This document shows, one piece after another, positions 56,014 through 64,000 of a stretch of 64,000 nucleotides of DNA. The notes under the pieces were generated by a model. The model searched no databases, was not told the DNA's origin, and saw only the letters and a list, made by a program, of their open reading frames with translations. The first letter of the stretch is position 1. Each line of letters starts with the position of its first letter. Source of the stretch: Symsagittifera roscoffensis (lineage: Eukaryota; Xenacoelomorpha; Acoela; Convolutidae); NCBI RefSeq assembly GCF_963678635.1, contig NC_087064.1, positions 72,725,465 through 72,789,464 of the forward strand, given 5' to 3'. The translations under genes were made by a program, and so were the position numbers.

Positions 56014-59000
56014 TTATAAAGCGGATTCTTCGCATTTGGATTTTCTAAATTTTCGCAGTGAACTAATGGCCGAAACATTTTCTTCAGTTTTTTTGCCTCC
56101 ACATTGATCCATTAACAATGGGCGGACATCATTGTCGTTTATCTTTCTGAAACTTGATCCTGGCTGTAAAATATAGTTTTCAGGATCAAGAACACAATCA
56201 GATTTGATTGTATGAAAAATAAATTGAGCTTTGAGGAACTGAAAATTGCCTCCAGCAAAAAGCTCACAAATTAAAGCTGCCTGTGTTTTTTTTCGTATTC
56301 CTTTCGAGTTTCTTCGCTCTCCATTTTTATTGTTACAATCAGAAGTTCCACTTTCACTTTGAATCTTTTTCTTTTTTGTTTGGCCCTTTCTAAGCGTCGT
56401 GTAGAATTCATCAACTTCTTCCGTTGTCATAGTTCCAATTGAAAGATCGGTTTCGTCCCTCAAAACTATGTAACAATGCGGGGTTTTGGAGTGTGAATAT
56501 AAGAGAGTCTCTGCTGTGTCTTTTCGGTAAACAGAACCCCCATGTTCCTTGATCCACTTTTCCATCATAAGTTGGGCTGATAGACGAAGCACGTGTCTGT
56601 TTCCTCCATCAACTGCAGGGGTTCCAGCAAACGAGCCCAGTACGTAAAATCTCATCCCAGTTAACATCTTATTCTTCGCACGCACTTCTCCGACAGCAAT
56701 ACGAGGATTCGGTACTGCGTCGATGCATATTTCCAGATAAGTTTGTCTTAATGACACGTTGAAAACACTCGTAAGATTCGCTAAAACGTCAGGCACTTCT
56801 TTTTCTGCTTTAGTACGTTGAAGGAGCTTGCAAAAAGAGAAAAAACTTTCAAGAAAAAGTGGATCATGATTACACATTTTTCCGCCTCCACGCATTGTTC
56901 TTGTATGAAAATCTTTGCTGGCGTGATGGTTAGATTTTTCTAGACCTTCGCAAATGTGGTTCCACGGGGACACCACGAAATTTCCTTCAACAATTTGCGG
57001 AATAGTCACCAGCTTGAGTTTGTATGGCGTCAGTCCGTGTTCTGCGAATAATAGTAAAGAAGTTTGATAGTAGGTTTCCGCCCAAAAATTGAAATCAATT
57101 ACGTTAAAACTCTCCTTAGAACTTCTCAAGATAGTAATACAACGGTTCAAGCTTTTTCTCAAAAGTTCGCTTGCATCCAGAGTCGTTATAGAAAGTTTTC
57201 CTTTCGCTTTAGGGTCCACTTTCGTGAACAAATTTGGATGCAATACTTTGAGGACATCAATGGAATTTGCGACGGTTTTATCTGAGGTACCGCTAACTAT
57301 TTCATCGCACCACACTCCATCATATAGGTCGGTTATTGTTCCAAACTTGGCATCCTAAATTGTAACATTGTAAATTGTAACATTGTAAAATTGAAATTAT
57401 GAGGATACATTAAAATGGCAATTTAGCATACCTTCAACTCCTCTTTGTCCGCGATAACAGTTAAGGCACCACTTCCAGATAACTTGTTGCGCATTTTTCG
57501 CACTTCTTGTAAATTGGAAGACGGGTCTCTTGGCATCACGACTTGACAGATTCTGTTCAAAGCGGTGAAGAAACTCCATTTCGAACGGACTTTTGTCGTT
57601 GATAATTATTTGAGCCATTTTTCTCAGGTCACTTTCAACGCATCGAGTGAGCATGTGCGTGGCATCTGGGCAAATGCATCTCACGTCATTAAGGAAAACT
57701 AGAGAAGTTTCAGGAATATTCGTGCGAAATGGAATCTTTACATCCGTTCTTCGACCAGTTATTTGGTCGCAAAGGGAAGGTAGAAAACGTTCGTCTTCTA
57801 CATAAAGTACCATCTTAGAAGGGTAATCTGTAGACAGGTCGTTTCCGGAGCCCAGTATCAGTCGATGGAGAAACGGGGTATCTCCACTGTACGTCAATTT
57901 TGCTCCCAAATTTTTCAACTGATTTGTTTGCTGGAATAACCACCCTGACTCTTGACATCCGACAACACTCGGTCCCAAGTTCAACTCCATCGCAAACCTT
58001 GAGTCTTTTCCTCGATAAGCTAAAAAAATCATTTTAGTCTCAAGTTGAGAAAAAAACTTGTGAAGAAATGATTTTAAAATGATTTTAGAAAAAGGAGTAC
58101 CTGCGAAGCAGAAGACGCTCGTAGCAGATTGGGCACTAATATTTTCAGAAACTAGTCTAAAAGCCATTCTCGTAACTTCTGTGGCACCAATTTCACAACC
58201 GTCACCCCAAATATCGACTTTAAAGTTGTTGATGTTTTCTGTTTTAAACAATAGAAAAACAGCTAGTTGTATACATGCAACCAAGTCCGTTCTGAATCCA
58301 GAGAAGGACTTCTGTGGTTTGCACAAGGCCAAATAGTGATTTACAAGGCTTGCAGTTGATCGTTGGACATTTCTCAGTGAGGGTACTAAATTATGTCCGA
58401 GGCCAATCAGTTGTAGTCTATTCCGGATAATGTTGATCACTTCTTCTACGTTTCCAGTTTTACAAGCGATGCCCAAGCAAAACTCAAAATCCTTCGTTGA
58501 ACCTCTTTTAGAAAATAGTTCCATCGCCAAAACTCGTAAGACATTTGTGTCATTCTTTCTATACCCAGAATACGTCTTTTTACCGCTGAATGCGGATTGT
58601 CAGATCAATTTAACAAATGTGCTTATTTAAATTTTTTTTTGTCGTATCAGTTTCAGCACTTGTCCCCATAGTTGTTGGGAGTTGTCAGCTGTTATAGACA
58701 TAAATTTTGATCGTTTCATTATCCTGGAAACGTGTCTTGACTCTTCCAATGTTTGAGGTAGGTTTGATTGAGTGCCGCACTGTTCAAATGAAAATGAAGT
58801 TTCGGTTGCTTTGAGCGCTTTATAAGGATTAACTTCGTCAGGTATGAACATTGGACCGAAGAAACATTTTACTAGCTCCTTCCGAGTCTTGGTCCAAGGC
58901 ATTTCTCTTGAACCACGAAGAATTACGAGTTGCATTACGCGAGCCTAAATAGTGTTGTGTTGTCCCAATTGGATATAAGTTTTATTGAAAGTTGAATTTT

Positions 59001-59336
59001 AATTGAACGTAAAGATGAACGTAATTGAACGTAATTGAAGTTGAATTAATCAACGTAAAGAATGTTTGGTGACTGAAAACGATAAATTTGTGAAGAGTTA
59101 CTTACTGCTAAAATTGTAGCTTTTTTTGATTGTCCCCGCACAGATATCTGACGAAGAACATCAGAAACGATCCACTTATCCGTCCCTGCGAGCATCTCTT
59201 CAAGAATCTTTGATAACTTGTCGTGTTTTTTTTGGATAAACTTTTCGGCAATTGCATCCAGAATGTTACAGTCAACAAACTGACGGTTAATGTCCGAGTC
59301 GGCGCCAGAAATTAAAAATTTATTCCATAATTCCAT
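56014..59336 (-). CDS. DDE-type transposase with C-terminal BRCT-like segment; one probable single-base frameshift
   Basis: Likely catalyses excision and insertion of the element. Exons 59106-59336, 58660-58944, 58101-58575, 57432-58019 and 56014-57354 would give about 970 residues. Candidate catalytic acids, in order: Asp in FKVDIWGDGCEIG, Asp in CICPDATHMLTRCVESDL, Glu in ICEGLEKSNHHASKDF. They follow the GDG / PDxLHxLLR / GxEKxN pattern that I recall from an animal transposase family common in cnidarian gene models. The end of the protein has GSFAGTP..., WIKEHGGSVYRKD and PHCYIVLRDE, which fits a BRCT fold, then a basic KKKK tail. After INDK the frame must slip by one base at the A4 run 57591-57594 to continue into WSFFTALNRICQ and ELK, which then splices in phase to DAKFGTITDLYDGVW. 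The 84-bp intron at 58576-58659 is inferred to bypass stops at 58627 and beyond; alternatively two genes meet there. Confidence 0.75.
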
Positions 59337-59691
59337 TGTTCAAGTTGACAATTGTGAGTAACTTTTGTTGAATCTTTCGATGAAGGACTTTTTTCAAAAC
59401 AATGATGAATTGAATTTATGCAATGGTGATTTAAAGTAACTATCATAGTTACTATATGATATAGTGTGAATCTTGACACTGAGTTGTGCGCACGCGCGTG
59501 CAAACTTTTTCTGACAACAAGTTACTAACTTATCCTATTATGAGACCCAAGCTTAAGTGTTGAATAGTTTATGAGACTCAAGTTTTAGTGTTGAATAATC
59601 ATGAGTAGTATTCATATTCAACTCACAGGCTGTTTTTCTGAACTTCAAATGTTGAACATCAAATGAAACTAGTTAAACTAAACTAATTATA

Positions 59692-59986
59692 AAATTTACT
59701 AGAATGCTGAAATCCTGTAAATGACAAATGGTCCCCATTGTCACGTTACGGTAACGCTTACAATTACCTGTTTTAAAAAAATGCATGCCGAAATCCTGTA
59801 CATTTTAAATGTTCTAGAAGAATGAATATTGTTGTCACTAAAATTTGCTAGAATGCTGAAATCCTGTAAATGACAAATGGTCCCCATTGTCACGTTACGG
59901 TAACGGTTACAATTACCTGTTTTAAAAAAATGCATGCTGAAATCCTGTACATTTTAAATGTTCTAGAAGAATGAATATTGTTGTTC
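59692..59986. repeat. 149-bp tandem duplication near the right end of the transposon
   Basis: Two nearly identical units from CTAGAATGCTGAAATCCTG to GAATATTGTTGT, with about three differences. It contains a near-palindrome GTTACGGTAAC. The AAATCCTGTA motif is shared with the intronic repeats. Confidence 0.85.
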
Positions 59987-60209
59987 TACAACATGAACAT
60001 CAAATACATGTAAAACTAGTGAAACTAAACTAATTGAACAATCTGTATATACAGTATACAGTATAGAGTATATAGTATACAGTATAGAGTGATACAGTTG
60101 AACTGTATAGAGTATACAATAGTTTTTTAACCTCTTTCTTTTCGAAAGAAGTCACTTAAGTCACTAAAAGATTTCTTTTGTTAATCATGGTATCATTAAC
60201 AGTTGTGTT

Positions 60210-60560
60210 AATCATGGAATCCATGGCAAAACACTAAACATTTCTAATTTTGTGTATTGAGAATTGTTGTAAAATGTCATGGAATCCGGTCCCTTGGTAA
60301 ACTTCCGGATTCCAGAACACGCAGAAGCCAAAAAGCCAGGAATCCATGGTAAAACCGTTTTTCAATGCGTTTTAATATGGTATCGGATTCCATGATTTTT
60401 GTCATGGATTCCGGGATTGGCCACAAAATCGGTGGTTTTAGCTGTCCCGGAATCCATGACAAAAGCTGGTCACATACAAACTGGTTTGAATTAGGAATCC
60501 ACGGAATCTAAAATTATCAAAGAAAATGCGTGTGTTCCGGAATCCGGGACACACGATTTC
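60210..60560. repeat. Right subterminal array of GGAATCC motifs
   Basis: About nine copies in both orientations, with extended forms such as CATGGAATCCATGG and CCCGGAATCCATG, mirroring the left end in number and spacing density. Confidence 0.85.
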
Positions 60561-60590
60561 TAGCTTTTTGGCACCGATTCCGCAAAAACC

Positions 60591-60616
60591 AAATAACACG
60601 GATTGGCGACGTAATG
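60591..60616 (-). repeat. Right terminal inverted repeat of the cargo transposon
   Basis: Ends CGGATTGGCGACGTAATG; exact reverse complement of 44362-44387. Followed by GATAACTATATTG in host intron DNA. Confidence 0.95.
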
Positions 60617-60745
60617 GATAACTATATTGCATGCTATATCTCTACCCGAGGAAATATATTTATATTATGCGCTGTCTAATTGAAAACTTTTCGGAAAACG
60701 TTTCAATTATTAGGATGCTTTTAGTAAAATTTTGTATAAACTAAC

Positions 60746-63700
60746 TTGCCCCCTTGGCGGGTAAGGACTTCCCGTTTGACCGAAATCATAGTGGCCGCTC
60801 CTGCAGACGTCACCCAAGAGTCAGAGTCAGGCAAGGGGGTACATAGGGGGCACTTACAAACACCTGGACAAAATCTGACATATAAAACAATAAAAAATAC
60901 AATAGTTCTTGTAAACACTTATTGAAATTCAGTTTCAATAATATGATATATGGTTTAAATGAAACCGCGCTGTTTGTGCTCCAGAATTTTTCCAAAAATG
61001 AAGCTAGATATCAGTTTTGAACATTTCAGAGCGCGTTAAATTGTTGGCGCATTCAGTCCATTTGTCATTCAAGTAAAACTTACATGAACGCCTGAACTCT
61101 GGCTTAAAACGCCAATGTACTCGTCTTTGTCGAGGAACAATGTCAGCTTCAAGCCGAACTTTTTGCCGGTTTTAGATGTGTTTCTCAGCGTCGAATAAAG
61201 TCCTCTTTCAAAAGATTTGCCGTATATAGAGTTAAACGCATAGTAGTTTCCGAATTCCGGATTTTGGAACTGCTGGAAGCTTTCACTATTGCAGATCCGG
61301 CCATCAAAAGTACACTGGGCGATAAAATCGTTTCCTTGAGTTCCAAAAAAGCCAACTTCTTCGTTCGAAAACAGAGCAAAAGGTCGAAGGTCGGAGTAAT
61401 CCAGAGCTTTTGAGAGACCGTAGGCTTTGGGCCAGTTGTACTGAGAGAGATCATTATTGTCAAAGTTAGCATAGGGGTAGAAGCCATCGTACCAGTCGTG
61501 GTAGTTATCCCAGTAATAAGGGTTGGAATCGCCGTCAGCTCCACCGCTCCAAGTGTAGCTAGAACCGCCGCCGCCCGTGCCGGAACCATAAGAACGACGT
61601 TCGCGCTTCAGTTCTTTCTTATCGAACTGCTCCGGGTGTAATGGTAAATTAAACACCAGTCCATCTGCTGGGTGGATTATTAGATTCCGAGTCAAGAGGT
61701 CACGCCTAGCTCGGGCTGAGGGCGTGACCGATTTGTAGGTTATCTGAAACCCATCGTCTTGAACAGAATTATCCGCGAAGGAAAGAACATGCACGTATTG
61801 ACCGGTTGATTGAATTGGACTTGAGGGCGCCGTATAACCACAGAGTTTGTTTCCGGAACTAAAGAAGAAGGCTGCCGATGACTCAAAGGCTCCATTTCGA
61901 ATCTGTAGGTAGTCGTACGAACAGCCGCCGTCGTTGCTAGCATCTATACCAATATGAGAATTGAATGTCAACTCAACGATGTCCGATGCACCTGAGCAAA
62001 TCAGTGTCAAGTTAGCTATTGCGCACACTCGAAGCATGGCTTGATCGGTTGAAAACTTTTAAGCAGAGTGCTAACAAAATCTCAAATTCTTGAAAATCAG
62101 AACATTAGAAAGAAAAAAAGGGAAGAGAGAGAGAGAGAGAGAGAGGGGAGAGAGAGAGAGAGCCTCCGCCATTTCTTAATCCATTTATACAAAAATTCGT
62201 CACCTTTGAGACTATTCGAACTCATTTCTGGAAAACCAACTCCTAAAAAATCCGAGGAGCGCCTTCTAAAAGGGATTCCCACACTATAACCTTCCGAAAA
62301 TTGTCCATAAACGACATTTCTGTCACAGTCCGAATTTTGAAATAGGGTCTTTTTAGGGCCTTAGGGTTTCATCCTTGCTTTAAACATCGAAAAAAATACG
62401 GAATTAAGAATAAGGTCGGCAAAGTTTTCGAAAACTTCAACAAAAAAATCTCTTAACGCACATTAGGAATATTCGAAAAGCCCGGACAATTAATAGGTAC
62501 TCAAAACTCAGAGGGGGGGGGGCGAATTTTCAAAAATTAGATCGACCGAATTGATTTTTTGAGCTCTCCCTAAGCACAGTTTGGTGGTAGACAGGGGGTC
62601 CAACCCCTGAAGAAAAAGCGTCCGCAAGCCCCCCCCCCCGCCATCCCCCTCCCCCTTAATCCGCCTCTGGCGCCATGTGTATTCGAGAGATCGCTTAGTT
62701 TTATCATGTTTTTAAAAAAGTTTTCTAATAAGTAGGGGTGAATGTAGGGAATGAAGCGAGGGGGGGATTGAGAATGGTGCGTACTTACGCTTCACTGCAG
62801 AAATTCAGCAAGATGACTATTCAAAGGATCTTTTAACCAAGTCTAAAAATGTTTTAAGGCGTTTTTTGTTGTCAATACGAACAAAAAAGTTTTGATTTTT
62901 GGACAAACTTTCCAAAAACTGTCGAAAAGCGAAGTTTTTTGGCTAATTTTCTCAGTTTTTGAAAACATGCTCTCTTGTAAAACTTTAAAGTTTCCCTCCT
63001 GCTCATTTGATGCATTTTGAAGATTTCATACTATTGGAACCTGATCTAAACTACATTTTTTATTGGATAAATTAGATATTTTACCACTGTAAAATATTTA
63101 ATATTAACCAATCATAATCCATCTAACTAACAACCCACTTATTTGTAAGTGCTGAAATTACAAGTAATTTCAGCACTTACAAATAAGTGGGTTGTTAGTT
63201 AGATGGAATATGATTGGTTAATATTAAATATTTTTTAGTGATAAAATATCTAATTTATCCAATATTAAAATGTAGTTTAGATCAGGTTCCACCCATCCGG
63301 GGTTTACAGAGTTTTTTAGATTTATCTGCTTTTCTGTAATTGAAGGATGGATGATGAACGTTCGTATTTGGCGAACATCATTTTCTTATCCGGTTCCTCT
63401 TGAAGAAGAACGTTCCAGGACGCTGGAATGGTGGATATGAATTTGTTATCTTGTCATTCGACAACGACTGTGATCCCCAATGAAATCAGTCCGATTTCAA
63501 AATGGTTTGCTATGTCAGATTTTTCTGTATTAGTAGAGAACTGTTTTGTGTGCAGCCTCGTCTGGGAAAGGCGTGAAGATCGTGTTTGGAAGGGATGCTT
63601 TGTAATCTCGGATCTGTACGTATACTTGAACATCGAGGTGGTCATTGGTCAAGTTCAATGAAGTCCTTTTCTGCGAAGGTAAGTCGTACTCTAAATCCTT

Positions 63701-64000
63701 TGAGTCGTGATTGTGGACGGCATGTCGGTTGTGTTTAGCCATTCTTTGTTCGAGTGTGATGGGATTGTGTAGTCTTTGGATGTTCGTCTTTGTTGTTGTG
63801 TATGATCTATATACTGCATATTATGATTTACATTTTTTGTAAATGAGTTCTGAGAAGCAAAACTCTGGCTCGACCTAGTGGCTGTCAACTCCCCACCACA
63901 AGTCTCATACTGGGTACAGTTCAGCTGCTCAGACTCGTCGAAACCATCGGCACATTCTGTGTTGTTATCACATGGGACTCCACACGTGGGGTCTGATCCG
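60746..64000 (-). CDS. DEG/ENaC (acid-sensing-like) channel with LDLa and CUB modules, upstream exons (partial gene)
   Basis: Trimeric cation channel family with two membrane segments and a large ectodomain. Exons in transcription order: 63875-64000+ (GVPCDNNTECADGFDESEQL, the second half of an LDLa module, then CGGELTAT, the usual start of a CUB domain), 61084-61991 (rest of CUB, TFNSHIGIDASNDGGCSYDY and LCGYTAP; a linker; then FIAQCTFDGRIC, EFGNYYAFN, KKFGLKLTLFLDKDEYIGVL of the channel ectodomain) and 60746-60852 (TPLPDSDSWVTSAGAA, ISVKREVL). Phases show that one exon with the first half of CUB is missing between 61991 and 63875; I could not find it. TM1 must lie beyond 64000. The linker has basic pairs SARARRD and KRERRS, possible furin sites, and a Gly/Tyr/Asp-rich stretch. 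The continuing intron holds the transposon, and the only downstream exon seen (37457-37949) is broken. Confidence 0.78.
62500..62675 (-). repeat. Dispersed GGCGCC repeat family, copy 7 (inverted, partial)
   Basis: Reverse-complement blocks of the family: CTCAGAGGGGGG, AGATCGACCGAATTGATTTT, GAGCTCTCCC, GGGGGTCCAACCCCTGAAG, ending ATCCGCCTCTGG. Confidence 0.65.
63035..63291. mobile_element. 257-bp foldback MITE
   Basis: Near-perfect inverted arms of about 120 bp from TGGAACCTGATCTAAACTAC (63035) to the complementary end at 63291, centred on TGAAATTACAAGTAATTTCA. A few mismatches and one small length difference. No clear target duplication. Confidence 0.85.

Larger units (their letters stand above)
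44362..60616. mobile_element. 16.3-kb cargo DNA transposon carrying SET methyltransferase, JmjC demethylase, transposase and one unknown gene
   Basis: Bounded by 26-bp perfect inverted repeats (44362-44387 and 60591-60616). Each end carries a subterminal array of GGAATCC/GGATTCC motifs. Inside are four spliced genes: SET gene (minus, 45285-48040), unknown gene (plus, 48420-50620), JmjC gene (minus, 51858 to about 55104) and DDE-type transposase (minus, 56014-59336). Intergenic and intronic space carries further copies of the same motifs and several tandem and inverted repeats. Flanking bases give at most a 2-bp duplication (GA/GA), so target-site duplication is not established. It interrupts the intron of a DEG/ENaC-like host gene 130 bp downstream (in the channel gene's direction) of an exon. 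It is not a Maverick/Polinton: no polymerase, retroviral-type integrase, packaging ATPase or capsid frame is visible. Confidence 0.9.
61992..63874. other. Intron sequence of the channel gene with repeats
   Basis: Contains a GA microsatellite (62113-62162), an inverted GGCGCC-family repeat (about 62500-62675) and a 257-bp foldback (63035-63291). Overlapping open frames at 63428-63890 on both strands show no domain I recognise. A CUB-encoding exon should be here but was not identified. Confidence 0.55.

Noticed and set aside
44362-60616. Maverick/Polinton or endogenous large-virus origin for the cargo region
   Set aside because: No polymerase, integrase, packaging ATPase, protease or capsid frame; the genes are spliced, and a transposase triad with 26-bp ends explains the structure.
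60721-60995. Short hydrophobic minus-strand frame (VFFIVLYVRFCPG) as a membrane segment of the channel
   Set aside because: It lies upstream of the splice acceptor at 60853 and is intronic; the real exon starts at 60852.

Overview
The window is nuclear DNA from an animal, most likely an invertebrate. Coding exons are short, relatively GC-rich and flanked by GT-AG sites, and they sit in long AT-rich introns crowded with foldback elements, SINE-like units and other dispersed repeats. I cannot name the species.

Host genes, left to right: (1) a minus-strand partial gene at 1-253 (not recognised); (2) mitochondrial FAD-linked glycerol-3-phosphate dehydrogenase (GPD2), plus strand, 12 exons from 6192 to the stop at 26964, with the 5' exons not seen; (3) a complete two-exon, 372-residue Golgi carbohydrate sulfotransferase of the HNK-1/chondroitin type at 32890-34557; (4) a minus-strand DEG/ENaC (acid-sensing-like) channel gene with LDLa and CUB modules. 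Its upstream exons lie at 60746-64000+ and an apparently decayed last exon lies at 37457-37949.

The outstanding feature is a 16,255-bp DNA transposon at 44362-60616, inserted in the large intron of the channel gene. It has 26-bp perfect terminal inverted repeats, about nine GGAATCC/GGATTCC motifs inside each end, and four multi-exon genes: a KMT5A (SET8)-like SET-domain histone methyltransferase (minus), a divergently transcribed protein of unknown function (plus), a KDM2/KDM7(PHF8)-like JmjC histone demethylase (minus), and a DDE-type transposase with a C-terminal BRCT-like segment (minus). Carrying both a candidate writer and a candidate eraser of H4K20 methylation on one mobile element is the most striking observation. 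The SET and JmjC catalytic residues are intact. The transposase reads as intact except for one probable single-base insertion in an A4 run.

The element's introns are mostly tiny (48-223 bp). The larger ones (523, 576 and 768 bp) include two filled with the element's own GGAATCC repeats. Host GPD2 introns are 283-7154 bp. The remaining non-coding DNA holds copia-like LTR fragments (39.2-44.0 kb), a seven-copy dispersed repeat family, several MITE or foldback elements, and tRNA-like SINEs.
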